Below, piece after piece: positions 17,345-27,127 of a DNA stretch of 64,000 nt. How positions within the stretch are numbered: the first letter of the stretch is position 1; each line of letters opens with the position of its first letter. The stretch is from positions 186,001 to 250,000 of the forward strand of contig NZ_CP028940.1 in NCBI RefSeq assembly GCF_013307205.1, read 5' to 3'. This DNA comes from Polynucleobacter arcticus. GTDB lineage: Bacteria; Pseudomonadota; Gammaproteobacteria; Burkholderiales; Burkholderiaceae. A model generated the notes under the pieces. That model was given only the letters and a program-made list of their open reading frames with translations, was not told where the DNA came from and made no database searches. Position numbers and translations under genes: made by a program.

Positions 17345-18175
17345 ATGGAGTATCTCAGAGATGCTTGGCGCCGTCATCCATTTCGGATGGCGCTGTGTAT
17401 CTCCATCGTATTTCACCTCATTTTCTTGTCATTTCGCTGGGGGGTTGGAGAGATTCAGAGCCGGCGCTTAAATACACCGCTCAGTGTGGTGTTGGTGAAT
17501 GCCAGCAATCAAGTAGCGCCAAAACAGGCAAGTAAGTTGGCTCAGGCAGATTTATATGGGGGTGGCAATACCGCCAATCAAGATGCTCAGGCAATGCATC
17601 GAGCAAGACTTGGTGCTGAGGCTCGCCTTGAAGTTTTGGAGAAACAACAAAAGCAAATGTTGGCAAAGATGGATTCAGATCGCGCTCTATCAGGCGGTCG
17701 CAAAAGTGGCGATGAAAATAAAGCGGCATCGCAGCTGAACTCTTTAGAGGCTGAGTTAGCTAAACGTTTACAAGTCAACGGGCGTGAACCACGACGTAAG
17801 GTTTTAACCGGCGCCAGTACAAAAGCGGTGGTATTTGCACAGTATTACGATGCTATGCGTCAAAAGATCGAGGCTTATGGCAGCGCTTTTTTCCCGCGCG
17901 CTAATGGTCGTCCTTTGTATGGAATCTTGGTCATTGTTGTGAGCGTAGATGCTCAAGGACAGATTGCCAAAAATGCTCAAGGTAAAGAGGGTTTAAGTAT
18001 TGGACGCAGTTCTGGTAATCCTGAGTTAGACCGACAAGCTTTAGCGATTGTGCGTGCGTCTGTGCCTTTTGGGGCCTTTCCTGTGGAGATGCGTAAGCAG
18101 ATTGATATCTTGGATTGGATTTCAACTTTTGAGTTCACGCGGGATAACTCCGATCGTTTGGAGTTGCGTCCTTAA
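17345..18175 (+). CDS. TonB-family C-terminal domain protein
   Basis: A probable energy-transducing protein of TonB/TolA type. It has a short cytoplasmic lead, one membrane helix (about [20 protein letters not shown]), a long hydrophilic and coiled-coil-like periplasmic stretch ([19 protein letters not shown]), and a TonB-like C-terminal domain from [13 protein letters not shown] to [11 protein letters not shown] chose ATG 17345 because GAGG lies 6 nt before it; this gives 276 residues. ATG 17315 and an even earlier start would overlap the upstream gene. No exbBD genes are next to it, so its partner complex is unknown. aroE follows within about 40 bp. Confidence 0.75.
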   Translation: MEYLRDAWRRHPFRMALCISIVFHLIFLSFRWGVGEIQSRRLNTPLSVVLVNASNQVAPKQASKLAQADLYGGGNTANQDAQAMHRARLGAEARLEVLEKQQKQMLAKMDSDRALSGGRKSGDENKAASQLNSLEAELAKRLQVNGREPRRKVLTGASTKAVVFAQYYDAMRQKIEAYGSAFFPRANGRPLYGILVIVVSVDAQGQIAKNAQGKEGLSIGRSSGNPELDRQALAIVRASVPFGAFPVEMRKQIDILDWISTFEFTRDNSDRLELRP

Positions 18176-18216
18176 TTAGGGATGGATTGCGTAATTTCGC
18201 TTATTCTGTAGCCAAT

Positions 18217-19125
18217 ATGAACCCAGTCCATTTAAACGACCTACACACTGATCCCACTCAATTTTCTGGGATGGATGTCTATGCGGTCGCTGGTAATCCG
18301 ATCTCGCACAGTAAGTCGCCTGCTATCCATCAACGATTTTCTGAGCAGTCAAATCAAACCATGTTTTATGGTCGCCTACAGCCATCACTGGGTGAGTTTG
18401 CTGCTACAGCTACATCCTTTTTCGCAGCTGGTGGTAAGGGCATGAATGTCACCGTTCCATTCAAGTTGGATGCTCAGTTACTGGCTGATGAGTTAACTCC
18501 TCGTGCACAATTAGCTGGTGCGGTAAATACCTTGCGCATCGAGAATGGAAGAATCTTTGGTGACAATACTGACGGTGCTGGCCTTGTCAGAGACTTGCTA
18601 GCTCAGGGTATTCAGATTCAGGGTGCTCGAATTTTATTGCTAGGAGCAGGCGGTGCCGCTCGCGGCGTGATCGGCCCCTTGTTAGAGCAATCACCAAAAG
18701 AGTTCATCATTGCCAATCGCTCTGCAGATAAGGCGAAAGAATTAGTCCAATTATTTAGTGGTCTAGCAACTGCATATCGAGTGACTCTTCAGTCGCTTAC
18801 CCTGAGTGATTTAGAAGATTCTGGCAAGACTTCATCTGCATATGACCTCATTATTAATGCAACAGCTGCTGGGCTGTCTGATGACTCTCCGATTAGTAAC
18901 ATGGCGGCAAGCAATATTTTTACCCCTCAATCATTTGCCTATGACATGGTGTACGGCAAAGTGACGGTATTTATGCAACAGGCCTTGTACCGAGGAGCAC
19001 GTGTGAGTGACGGCTTAGGCATGCTGGTAGAGCAGGCTGCAGATGCTTTCTTAATCTGGCGTGGTAAACACCTCAGTGAAGCAATCGATCCTCGCGCAGT
19101 ATTGGCGGAACTTCGATCTAAATAA
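18217..19125 (+). CDS. aroE: shikimate dehydrogenase
   Basis: AroE reduces 3-dehydroshikimate to shikimate with NADPH. The shikimate-binding start [19 protein letters not shown], the catalytic lysine/asparagine regions [10 protein letters not shown] and [20 protein letters not shown], and the cofactor loop [11 protein letters not shown] are all present. With ATG 18217 the protein has 302 residues; ATG 18271 (284 residues) would fit the family's usual N-terminus and cannot be excluded, and neither has a clear ribosome site. The mtgA start follows shortly after the stop. Confidence 0.95.
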   Translation: MNPVHLNDLHTDPTQFSGMDVYAVAGNPISHSKSPAIHQRFSEQSNQTMFYGRLQPSLGEFAATATSFFAAGGKGMNVTVPFKLDAQLLADELTPRAQLAGAVNTLRIENGRIFGDNTDGAGLVRDLLAQGIQIQGARILLLGAGGAARGVIGPLLEQSPKEFIIANRSADKAKELVQLFSGLATAYRVTLQSLTLSDLEDSGKTSSAYDLIINATAAGLSDDSPISNMAASNIFTPQSFAYDMVYGKVTVFMQQALYRGARVSDGLGMLVEQAADAFLIWRGKHLSEAIDPRAVLAELRSK

Positions 19126-19141
19126 GCTCAGACTAAGTTTT

Positions 19142-19885
19142 ATGCGCTGGTTTGGCTACTTTCTGAAATGCGTACTTGGTGGTTTTATCGCCATGCAAAT
19201 CTATTTCGTGATTCAGATTGGATTGTGGATCTCTCTTGATCCAGATAGTACGGCTTTTCAGCGGGCCGAGCGTTGGCGACTGTGTGGCCTTCATTGGTCT
19301 TGTCCAATTCAATCATCTTGGGCTCCTTATGACAATATCTCTAGCAATCTCAAGCGAGCTGTTTTAGTCAGTGAAGACGACATCTTCTTGCAGCATCTAG
19401 GTGTGCGAATTGAGGATATGCAAAAAGCCTGGGCTAAAAATTCCCAGCTTAATCAGCGGGGCAACGGTAAATCAAAAACCGCTTTACGTGGTGGTTCAAC
19501 GATTACACAGCAGCTAGCAAAGAATCTCTTTCTCTCTTCTGAGCAGAATTATTTTCGCAAGGCCCAAGAACTCATCATTACCGGTCTGCTGGAGGCGATG
19601 ATGTCCAAACAACGGCTTTACGAGATTTATCTCAATTCAGTAGAGTGGGGTGAGGGTATCTTTGGTATCGGCGCCGCATCTCGACATTACTATGGCATTA
19701 GTCCTGCTGGACTGAATCGAGAGCAGGCTGCAGCGCTAGCGTCTGCTTTGCCCGCACCAAAATGTTTTGATAAGACGCAGTATTGCCGCAAGGCTAATAT
19801 TCACTTTCCTACGCGGCAAGAATTTATTTTGGAAAATATGGATAGGGTGGCTTTAAAACCTCTTCCGAAACCAAAGAAGCCCTAG
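19142..19885 (+). CDS. mtgA: monofunctional peptidoglycan glycosyltransferase
   Basis: MtgA polymerises lipid II into glycan strands at the outer face of the inner membrane. An N-terminal membrane helix (about residues 7-28) is followed by a GT51 domain with the motifs VSEDDIFLQHLGV, which contains the catalytic glutamate, GGSTITQQLAKNLFLS, and KQRLYEIYLNSVEWGEGIFG. ATG 19142 gives 247 residues, the usual size, and avoids the long overlap with aroE that an upstream start would make. It converges with pyrF, 18 bp apart. Confidence 0.93.
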   Translation: MRWFGYFLKCVLGGFIAMQIYFVIQIGLWISLDPDSTAFQRAERWRLCGLHWSCPIQSSWAPYDNISSNLKRAVLVSEDDIFLQHLGVRIEDMQKAWAKNSQLNQRGNGKSKTALRGGSTITQQLAKNLFLSSEQNYFRKAQELIITGLLEAMMSKQRLYEIYLNSVEWGEGIFGIGAASRHYYGISPAGLNREQAAALASALPAPKCFDKTQYCRKANIHFPTRQEFILENMDRVALKPLPKPKKP

Positions 19886-19903
19886 TACAGCTGTAGATCT
19901 GTT

Positions 19904-20749
19904 TTATTTATTGGATGCAGTTCTCAGTGCATCTCTAGTGCTGATAGCCACTTTTCTAGCCGCCTCAGCAAAGTCATCACCCGAGCTGGCATACAAGATT
20001 GCTCTTGAGGAATTGATCATCATGCCGGTACCAGGCTGATTGGGGATGCTGCCGGCTTTGACGGTCGCGTCGATGTCACCACCCTGAGCGCCAATTCCCG
20101 GAATGAGTAAAGGCATCTCGCCCACGATCGTACGTACCTTAGCAATTTCTTCGGGGAAAGTCGCGCCTACTACAAGGCTAATTTGGCCAGAAGCATTCCA
20201 CTGTTGTGCGGCCAGCTTGGCAATATGGAGATACAGTGGCTCTTTGCTGGGCGACACATCCAGGAACTGAAGGTCAGAACCTCCTGGGTTGGAGGTGCGA
20301 CATAAAACAATCACACCTTTGCCAGCATGCTTCAGGTAGGGCTCTATAGTGTCAAAGCCCATATACGGATTTACAGTGACTGCATCTGCACCATAACGCT
20401 CAAAGGCCTCTAGAGCATAGTGGTCAGCTGTGCTGCCAATATCGCCGCGCTTCGAGTCTAGGATGACAGGAATGTGGGGGTATTGATCTTTCAGGTAGCG
20501 AGTCAACTTTTCTAGCTGAGCTTCGGCTCTTTGAGAGGCAAAGTAAGCAAACTGGGGTTTGAAAGCGCAGACGGTATCTGCTGTGGCATCAGCGATCTCG
20601 CGGCAAAACTCATAAATTCCCTCAGGCTTAGCTTGAAATCTTGTGGGCAAGCGTTTGGGGTCTGGATCAAAGCCCACGCACAACATACTGCCTTGGGAGG
20701 CCCATGCCTCTTGGAGTTGTTGGGTAAAGGTATTTGAGCTAGAGTTCAT
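19904..20749 (-). CDS. pyrF: orotidine 5'-phosphate decarboxylase (type 2)
   Basis: PyrF converts OMP to UMP, the last step of pyrimidine synthesis. The catalytic segment [18 protein letters not shown] contains the lysine and aspartates of the active site, and the [13 protein letters not shown] and PGIGAQGGD motifs are those of the longer type 2 enzyme found in Burkholderiales. I chose the ATG at 20749 (281 residues), where [16 protein letters not shown] begins; the upstream extension does not look like family sequence. It is divergent from corA. Confidence 0.94.
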   Translation of the reverse strand: MNSSSNTFTQQLQEAWASQGSMLCVGFDPDPKRLPTRFQAKPEGIYEFCREIADATADTVCAFKPQFAYFASQRAEAQLEKLTRYLKDQYPHIPVILDSKRGDIGSTADHYALEAFERYGADAVTVNPYMGFDTIEPYLKHAGKGVIVLCRTSNPGGSDLQFLDVSPSKEPLYLHIAKLAAQQWNASGQISLVVGATFPEEIAKVRTIVGEMPLLIPGIGAQGGDIDATVKAGSIPNQPGTGMMINSSRAILYASSGDDFAEAARKVAISTRDALRTASNK

Positions 20750-20822
20750 TGGATTTAAGCTTATTTTAGTCAAACTGTTATGTCCATAGGATAAACTAGC
20801 GCACATTCCTTAGGAGTTCACC

Positions 20823-21794
20823 ATGATCAACTTGTTCGTCCTGCAAAATGGCCGCCTCTCTCAAGAGCAAGTGGAAGATCGCAATGAATTGTTGCAATAC
20901 TCCAACCCTATTTGGATCGACGTCGTTGACCCTGAAGAAGAAGAGCTCCTGTGGATTAAAGAGGCTTTTGGCGTATTGCTCCCAGAATTGGATGATTTGG
21001 GCGACTTAGAGGCTTCTGCACGCTATTTCGAAGCTGATGATGGTCACCTGCACATTCGCACCGATTTTTTATTGGACGAGGAAGAAACTTCCCGCAACGT
21101 GCGCGTTGCTTTCGTGATGACCAAGCAGGTCTTGTTCTCTATTCACGATGAAGATTTACCGGTGTTCCGTTTGGTACGTTTGCGTGCGCGCCTGCGCCCA
21201 GGTTCCGTCAGTAATGCAAAAGACGTATTACTAGATTTGTACTCCACAGATGCTGAGTATTCTGCCGACGCCTTGGAAGAAGTTTATGAAAATCTGGAGC
21301 AAGCTGGTAAGCGCGTTCTTCAGGATGAGATTACCGATCATGATGCAGAAGAGGTGCTCGAAACGATTGCTAAGGAAGAGGATACCAATGGGCGTATTCG
21401 TCGCAATGTGATGGATACCCGTCGTGCATTGTCTTTCTTAATGCGTAGCAAATTATTATCTGATGAGCAGCAAGAAGAGGCGCGTCAGATTTTGCGCGAT
21501 ATCGATTCACTAGAAAACCATACCGCGTTCTTGTTCGATAAGATCAACTTCTTAATGGATGCGACAGTGGGTTTTATTAATTTGAACCAAAGTAAAATTA
21601 TTAAGATCTTCTCGGTGGTATCGGTTGCTTTGATGCCACCTACTTTGTTAGCCAGTATCTGGGGAATGAACTTCCGTTATATGCCAGAGCTAGAGCAGAC
21701 TTGGGGTTATCCAGTTGCTATTCTTTCAATGATGATTTCTGCAATGATTCCTTTATGGTACTTCCGTCATAAAGGCTGGCTTAGCTCACGTTAA
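20823..21794 (+). CDS. corA: CorA-type magnesium/cobalt transporter
   Basis: A 323-residue CorA channel subunit for Mg2+ uptake. A large acidic cytoplasmic domain comes first. Two C-terminal membrane helices follow, the first of which ends in the signature motif GMN (SIWGMNFRYMPE). The second (VAILSMMISAMIPLWYF) ends with the basic tail HKGWLSS. An AGGAG site stands 7 nt before the ATG. It converges with pncC, 13 bp away. Confidence 0.95.
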   Translation: MINLFVLQNGRLSQEQVEDRNELLQYSNPIWIDVVDPEEEELLWIKEAFGVLLPELDDLGDLEASARYFEADDGHLHIRTDFLLDEEETSRNVRVAFVMTKQVLFSIHDEDLPVFRLVRLRARLRPGSVSNAKDVLLDLYSTDAEYSADALEEVYENLEQAGKRVLQDEITDHDAEEVLETIAKEEDTNGRIRRNVMDTRRALSFLMRSKLLSDEQQEEARQILRDIDSLENHTAFLFDKINFLMDATVGFINLNQSKIIKIFSVVSVALMPPTLLASIWGMNFRYMPELEQTWGYPVAILSMMISAMIPLWYFRHKGWLSSR

Positions 21795-21807
21795 GCATTA
21801 ACTGCGC

Positions 21808-22320
21808 TTAGGTTTCTAGAAGGCCTAGAAGATGCGATAGCGCGTAATCGCGCGCCTGCTCTCGCACTGTTTGACGATCACCTGAAAATTGTTTAGTAAC
21901 GGTAATAGTTTGCACATCACCACCCATATTTTTCTGGATTGCCCACCCAAAGCAAACAGTGCCGACCGGTTTTTCAGGAGAGCCTCCAGTTGGACCGGCA
22001 ATGCCGCTGATAGAGACGGCGACATTGACATTGGCCTTGCGTCTTGCGCCATCTGCCATAGCGGCGGCGACTTCTTCGCTGACTGCGCCAAATGATTCAA
22101 TAGTTTCTGCAGGGACGTCTAGGCACTCTATCTTAGATACATTGCTATAGGTGATGTAACCGCGTTCAAACCAATCGCTGGACCCGGCTAAGTTGGTGAG
22201 GGCGGCGCAGACCAAGCCGCCAGTACAGGATTCGGCTAAGGCGATTTTCCAGCCACGCTCAATGAGGGCGTTAGCAAGTGATTCAGCCAGTTTGTCTTGT
22301 GGATCTGTAGTACTGTTCAT
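21808..22320 (-). CDS. pncC: CinA C-terminal domain nicotinamide-nucleotide amidase
   Basis: A 170-residue stand-alone CinA C-terminal domain. PncC enzymes deamidate nicotinamide mononucleotide in pyridine-nucleotide salvage. Landmarks are ALAESCTGGLVCAALT near the N-terminus, the GYITYSNVSKI segment and VSISGIAGPTGGSPEKPVGTV. There is no N-terminal MoCF_biosynth domain, so it is not full CinA. Its start overlaps the pgpA stop by 4 nt. Confidence 0.92.
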   Translation of the reverse strand: MNSTTDPQDKLAESLANALIERGWKIALAESCTGGLVCAALTNLAGSSDWFERGYITYSNVSKIECLDVPAETIESFGAVSEEVAAAMADGARRKANVNVAVSISGIAGPTGGSPEKPVGTVCFGWAIQKNMGGDVQTITVTKQFSGDRQTVREQARDYALSHLLGLLET

Positions 22321-22892
22321 GAGAGATAGCTCAATATGATGTGCAGCAGTGCGATAGTGATGATGGTGAAAAATGCTGCAGCTAAGTCATCCGCAATAAT
22401 TCCAAAACCGCGCCACAGAATTTTTTTCGAGTCTGATGGGGATGTATCGCCATTGATTTCCAGATGTTTAAAGTGGCGATCAATCATGCCAATAGGACCA
22501 GGCTTGATGGCATCAAAAAACCGGAAGAGGGCGAATGCAAGGATTTGCATCCAGAGAGTGGTAGGCATGATGATGACGAGGACCAGCCAGAAGGCGATGA
22601 TTTCATCCCACACAATTCCGCCAAAATCTTTTTTCCCCAACTCTTCGCTGACCTGACCGCAAATCCAACATCCGAAAACAAGTCCGGCGCCAATGACCCA
22701 TGCAAACTGTGCAGTGGAAAGAAAAAATCCCCCCAACAAAAATACAGCCCAAGCCCAGAGTGTTCCGGCGGTCCCGGGGGCAATTGGCGCTAAACCACTG
22801 CCCAAACCAAATGCTAAAGCGCGACTGGGCTTGCTAAATACCCACTTCAAACTAGGAATTGGTGTGGAGGAGATGTGGGATTGAGTATTCAT
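22317..22892 (-). CDS. pgpA: phosphatidylglycerophosphatase A
   Basis: PgpA dephosphorylates phosphatidylglycerol phosphate to phosphatidylglycerol at the inner membrane. The 191-residue protein has several membrane segments and the family's polar motifs GSGLAPIAPGTAGTLWAW, DFGGIVWDEIIAFW and FRFFDAIKPGPIG. The small gene set thiL-pgpA-pncC overlaps at each junction (4 nt), as in many betaproteobacteria, so it is one translation-coupled operon. Confidence 0.94.
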   Translation of the reverse strand: MNTQSHISSTPIPSLKWVFSKPSRALAFGLGSGLAPIAPGTAGTLWAWAVFLLGGFFLSTAQFAWVIGAGLVFGCWICGQVSEELGKKDFGGIVWDEIIAFWLVLVIIMPTTLWMQILAFALFRFFDAIKPGPIGMIDRHFKHLEINGDTSPSDSKKILWRGFGIIADDLAAAFFTIITIALLHIILSYLS

Positions 22893-23911
22893 GCAAAGTG
22901 ATCAAACGATTGAAGTAGGCTTTTTGCCTCTTCTGGATTGAGTATTCTCCCTGCGCTGTTGATGAGCGTAATTTCGGGGGTGGACTGTTGCATGGGCTTA
23001 ATGATGCCAATTTGAGTCAAGGGAAGATGTAAGTCTGCACTCATTTTTTCAATAGCCCCTCGCTGACTGGCGTGCGCAGTAAAACAGAGCTCATAATCAT
23101 CCCCGCCACAAGCAGCGTATTGGTTTTGAAGATCAACGGATTGCTTAAGTAAGGTGATTGATTTAGGCAATCGATCTAGAAAGACTTCAGCATCTTTGTT
23201 AGATTGCTTCAAGATGTGCTTTAAGTCGCCTAATAGGCCATCTGAGATATCTAAGGCGGAGTTAGCAATTCCTCTTAGGGCGATTCCCAGTTCGACCCGA
23301 GGAGTCGGCTGATGCATGCGCGTCTCAATGAGTGTTAAATCCATTTGTGACAGTGTAATTTCATGACGCAGTGCAGCAAGAGTCAATCTGGCATCGCCAA
23401 CTGTTCCCGATGTCCAAATATCGTCACCATCTAATGCCCCTGATCTTCGAATGGCTTTCTCTTTAGGAATGCTGCCAAAAGCAGTAATACAAATATTGAG
23501 GGGTCCAGCCGTAGTGTCGCCGCCAATTAAAGGGCACGCATATTGATTGGCAATCGCAAATAAACCTTTGCTAAAAGCCTCCAGCCAACTCGGGTCCACC
23601 TTGGGTAATGCTAATGCTAGCGTGAAGCCTAAGGGCGTAGCGCCCATAGCAGATAGGTCTGAGAGGTTGACTGCTAGGGCCTTCCAGCCAAGCCACTCTG
23701 GATCGGCATCTGCAAAAAAGTGCCGCCCTGAGACCAGCATATCGCTGGTGATAGCAATTTCTTCATGAGGGTCTGCTTTTAACAAGGCGCAATCATCACC
23801 AATCCCTAAAGTTACTGATTCGGGATTGGCGGTCAGCATGGCTTCAGACTGCGTTTTAAAGAAACGCTGAATCAGATCAAATTCACCAAGTGGAGGGGAT
23901 AGAGATTGCAT
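22889..23911 (-). CDS. thiL: thiamine-monophosphate kinase
   Basis: ThiL phosphorylates thiamine monophosphate to thiamine diphosphate. The 340-residue protein starts with GEFDLIQRFF, followed by GIGDDCALL, the substrate/metal segment LIGGDTTAGPLNI, and AYAACGGDDYELCFT-like sequence, all typical of this AIR-synthase-fold kinase. It is the first gene of the thiL-pgpA-pncC operon. It is divergent from maeB. No TPP riboswitch is visible in front. Confidence 0.94.
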   Translation of the reverse strand: MQSLSPPLGEFDLIQRFFKTQSEAMLTANPESVTLGIGDDCALLKADPHEEIAITSDMLVSGRHFFADADPEWLGWKALAVNLSDLSAMGATPLGFTLALALPKVDPSWLEAFSKGLFAIANQYACPLIGGDTTAGPLNICITAFGSIPKEKAIRRSGALDGDDIWTSGTVGDARLTLAALRHEITLSQMDLTLIETRMHQPTPRVELGIALRGIANSALDISDGLLGDLKHILKQSNKDAEVFLDRLPKSITLLKQSVDLQNQYAACGGDDYELCFTAHASQRGAIEKMSADLHLPLTQIGIIKPMQQSTPEITLINSAGRILNPEEAKSLLQSFDHFA

Positions 23912-23983
23912 ACCCTATTTTATGGCTCTTGGGAGTCTGACATCCGAGAGGAATAGAATTAGAAACTTGAACAAGCCTGATTG

Positions 23984-26323
23984 ATGAGTGAACTGATGAG
24001 TAAACCAAGCAATAGCAGCAAAGAACAGCAGATAGCGGATTTAAGAGCGGCTGCTCTTCATTATCACGAGTTCCCTGTTCCAGGGAAAATCGAAATTGCC
24101 CCTACCAAGCAACTAACCAATCAGCGCGACCTCGCTTTAGCTTATACCCCAGGTGTTGCGGCAGCTTGTGAAGAGATCGTAAAAGATCCTGCTAATGCAT
24201 TTCGTTACACAGCACGCGGTAATTTAGTCGGCGTCATTACCAACGGTACCGCAGTATTAGGACTCGGAAATATTGGACCACTGGCCAGTAAGCCAGTGAT
24301 GGAAGGTAAGGCAGTTCTCTTTAAGAAATTTGCCGGTATCGACGTATTTGATATCGAAGTCAACGAGAATGATCCGGATAAGCTAGTAGAGATCATTGCC
24401 GCTCTTGAGCCTACTTTTGGTGGTATCAATTTAGAAGACATCAAAGCACCAGATTGTTTTGTTGTTGAGCGTAAGTTGCAAGCGCGCATGAAGATTCCGG
24501 TCTTTCATGATGATCAGCATGGAACAGCAATTGTGGTTGCTGCTGCGATTTTGAATGGCCTAAAAGTCGTTGGTAAAGATGTGGCTAATGTGAAGTTAGT
24601 GACCTCTGGTGCTGGCGCCGCTGCTCTGGCCTGTTTAGATTTATTAGTCGACCTCGGTATCCTACGTAAAAATATTTGGGTGACTGATTTGGCCGGTGTT
24701 GCTTATAAGGGCCGTAAGGAGTTAATGGATCCCGAGAAGGAGCCATTCTGCCAAGAGACCGAGTTGCGCACCTTGGATCAAGCAATTGAAGGCGCTGATA
24801 TTTTCTTGGGTCTGTCTGCAGGTGGAGTTCTCAAACAAGATATGGTCAAGAAAATGGCACCTAAGCCATTGGTATATGCCTTGGCAAATCCAACTCCAGA
24901 GATTCTTCCTGAAGAAGTAAAAGAAGTTCGTCCTGATGCTGTGATGGCGACTGGTCGTACCGACTACCCAAATCAAGTCAACAACGTATTGTGCTTTCCG
25001 TTTATTTTTCGGGGCGCCTTGGACGTTGGTGCGACAACGATTACTCGTGGCATGGAAGTCGCGGCAGTCAAGGCTGTAGCGGAATTAGCCCAAGCAGAAC
25101 AGAGCGAGATCGTTACCTCTGTGTACGGTATTGAGAATTTATCTTTTGGCCCAGAGTACCTGATTCCAAAACCATTTGATCCACGTTTAATTACGGTGAT
25201 TGCTCCTGCTGTTGCACAAGCTGCAATGGATGATGGTGTTGCACAGCGCCCCATTAAAGACTTTGATGCTTACCGCAATCAGCTGCAACAATTTGTGTAC
25301 CACTCTGGTACTTTGATGAAGCCATTGTTTAGTATCGCTAAGCGTGTACCTGAAAATCAAAAGCGGATTGTTTTTGCCGAAGGTGAAGATGAGCGTGTAT
25401 TGCGTGCAGTACAAATTATTGTTGATGAGCGTTTGGCTACGCCAATTTTGATTGGTAGACCAGCGGTGATTGAGCATCGTATTGGCAAGTTTGGATTGCG
25501 TATTAAAGCTGGCGAGGATTTTGAGATTGTGAATCCAGAGAGTGATTCACGTTTCCGTGATTTCTGGCAAACCTATTTGGCTTTGACCGAACGTAAAGGC
25601 GTTACTGAGTCTTTTGCTAAGCTAGAAATGCGTCGTCGTAATAGCTTGATCGGATCCATCATGATTACCAAAGGTATGGCTGATGGCATGATCTGTGGAA
25701 CCGTTGGCAATTTAGCAACCCATTTGAAGTACATCGATGAGGTGGTAGGTCAAGAGCCGGGTGCTAATGTTTATGGTGCCATGTCTGGATTGATTTTGCC
25801 GGGCCGCCAAGTGTTCTTGGTAGATACCCATGTCAATATTGACCCAACTGCAGAGCAATTGGCTGAGTTGACATTAATGGCTGCAAGCGAGATGCGTAAA
25901 TTGGGTATTGCTCCTAAGGTGGCACTCTTATCTCATTCCAACTTCGGCTCAAGCAGTGCTCCATCTGCAGTCAAAATGCGGGAAGTATTGGCTTTGATTC
26001 AAAAAGCAGATCCAACACTCGAGGTCGATGGTGAGATGCATGGTGATAGTGCTTTGGATGAAACCATTCGTGCTAGCGCAGTTACTTCATCCCCTTTAAA
26101 AGGTGACGCCAACTTGCTAGTGTTGCCAAACATTGATGCTGCGAACATTTCGTACAACTTGTTAAAGACAGCTGCCGGTAACGGTATTGCAATTGGACCA
26201 TTGCTCCTCGGTGCTGCTAAGCCCATTCATATTCTGACGCCATCAGCTACTGTGCGCCGTATCGTCAATCTCACCACTTTGGCAGTAGTTGAAGCAGCTA
26301 GCAATGCTAGAGGGGTTGCATAA
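23984..26323 (+). CDS. maeB: NADP-dependent malic enzyme with phosphotransacetylase-like C-domain
   Basis: MaeB decarboxylates malate to pyruvate and supplies NADPH. The first ~430 residues are the malic-enzyme part: [53 protein letters not shown] and [16 protein letters not shown] (NADP site). The remaining ~340 residues are a phosphotransacetylase-like domain ([35 protein letters not shown]), probably regulatory, as in other long MaeB proteins. A TTG at 23981 and ATGs at 23984 and 23996 are all possible starts; I took 23984. Two inverted repeats follow the stop. Confidence 0.95.
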   Translation: MSELMSKPSNSSKEQQIADLRAAALHYHEFPVPGKIEIAPTKQLTNQRDLALAYTPGVAAACEEIVKDPANAFRYTARGNLVGVITNGTAVLGLGNIGPLASKPVMEGKAVLFKKFAGIDVFDIEVNENDPDKLVEIIAALEPTFGGINLEDIKAPDCFVVERKLQARMKIPVFHDDQHGTAIVVAAAILNGLKVVGKDVANVKLVTSGAGAAALACLDLLVDLGILRKNIWVTDLAGVAYKGRKELMDPEKEPFCQETELRTLDQAIEGADIFLGLSAGGVLKQDMVKKMAPKPLVYALANPTPEILPEEVKEVRPDAVMATGRTDYPNQVNNVLCFPFIFRGALDVGATTITRGMEVAAVKAVAELAQAEQSEIVTSVYGIENLSFGPEYLIPKPFDPRLITVIAPAVAQAAMDDGVAQRPIKDFDAYRNQLQQFVYHSGTLMKPLFSIAKRVPENQKRIVFAEGEDERVLRAVQIIVDERLATPILIGRPAVIEHRIGKFGLRIKAGEDFEIVNPESDSRFRDFWQTYLALTERKGVTESFAKLEMRRRNSLIGSIMITKGMADGMICGTVGNLATHLKYIDEVVGQEPGANVYGAMSGLILPGRQVFLVDTHVNIDPTAEQLAELTLMAASEMRKLGIAPKVALLSHSNFGSSSAPSAVKMREVLALIQKADPTLEVDGEMHGDSALDETIRASAVTSSPLKGDANLLVLPNIDAANISYNLLKTAAGNGIAIGPLLLGAAKPIHILTPSATVRRIVNLTTLAVVEAASNARGVA

Positions 26324-26340
26324 TAAGGTGGTGACTAGCT

Positions 26341-26376
26341 TTATTTATGTTAGTTAGCGATAACTAACATAAATAA
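26341..26376. repeat. perfect 16-bp inverted repeat behind maeB
   Basis: TTATTTATGTTAGTTA (26341-26356) and its exact reverse complement (26361-26376) enclose GCGA. It begins 17 bp after the maeB stop. There is no T-run directly after, and the stem is almost all A/T, so it is not a standard terminator. A protein site or a 3' mRNA-stabilising hairpin are alternatives. Confidence 0.8.
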
Positions 26377-26380
26377 TTAT

Positions 26381-26403
26381 TATATAAATCAATGGTTTAT
26401 ATA
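26381..26403. repeat. second inverted repeat behind maeB
   Basis: TATATAAA (26381-26388) pairs with TTTATATA (26396-26403) around TCAATGG. It lies 4 bp after the 16-bp inverted repeat and includes a possible -10 sequence for the next gene. Confidence 0.5.
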
Positions 26404-26461
26404 AAATGCACTGTAATTGGGCTTGATTTGATGGCGTGTTAAGGGTAACCTAGCACCCATC

Positions 26462-27082
26462 ATGAATAATCGCTCTGAAAACGGCACTACAGCAGGCTTC
26501 GAAGAACACAGTCGAGCTGAAAGTTGGGATAGCAACGATAGACTTGAAACTGAGTCGTCCGCTGCCAACATCTACGCCGAAGGTGGTTTATCTCGTTTAC
26601 AAACCTATGCAGCAAATCAAGTTTCGGGGAAAAAAGTGACAGCTTCTTGGCGTGCCGCTTTGGCCGTTCGCGATGCCGGACCGCCGGCAATGTTGCGCAG
26701 TGTGCGCCCAAACATCGTGCAATCGATTCGTGCTTTTCGTACCCCTGACCTTCAGGAGGCAGCTACTGAGCTTGGCCAGCATTTCATTTACGCTAATTGT
26801 GCGAATGCAATGACTAAAGGCGAGGTTTTGGAGGCTATTGCGATTGCCTACACATTCACCAAGCAACAGGCAAAGAATTTTGACCCCTTGTTAGATGCTT
26901 TGACTACTACTGTTGATAAGTCTGGCCCACAGCCTGGTTTTGTAGTGGTCCTAGAAGGTTTACCTTGCACTCAGAAGTTTGACAAAGAAGCTCGTGAGAC
27001 CTTATTGGATGTATTCCGTGATGCGGTGGATTTCTGGTCTGAGCGTCGTACACCTTATCGCGTCTTCTACTCATTCGCCTGA
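26462..27082 (+). CDS. barstar-like family protein
   Basis: The C-terminal ~105 residues (HFIYANCANAMTKGEVLEAI ... TPYRVFYSFA) have the order of barstar, the intracellular inhibitor of barnase-type RNases: a short first strand, a helix after a TK-E motif, the FDPLLDALTT region where barstar has NLDALWD, a strand VVVLEGL and the final strand. The first ~100 residues are polar, with no family I recognise. No barnase-like RNase gene is adjacent; similar proteins are widespread as single genes in Burkholderiales, so a toxin-antitoxin role is not implied. The gene lies alone between maeB and the convergent rsmE. Confidence 0.65.
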   Translation: MNNRSENGTTAGFEEHSRAESWDSNDRLETESSAANIYAEGGLSRLQTYAANQVSGKKVTASWRAALAVRDAGPPAMLRSVRPNIVQSIRAFRTPDLQEAATELGQHFIYANCANAMTKGEVLEAIAIAYTFTKQQAKNFDPLLDALTTTVDKSGPQPGFVVVLEGLPCTQKFDKEARETLLDVFRDAVDFWSERRTPYRVFYSFA

Positions 27083-27100
27083 TTAAGTAATAAAAAAGCA

Positions 27101-27127
27101 AAAATCGCCTCTATTTGAGGCGATTTT
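27101..27127. terminator. bidirectional terminator between barstar-like gene and rsmE
   Basis: AAAATCGCCTC (27101-27111) and GAGGCGATTTT (27117-27127) form an 11-bp stem with a TATTT loop. The A-rich and T-rich flanks allow use in both directions. The right arm overlaps the end of rsmE. Confidence 0.8.
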
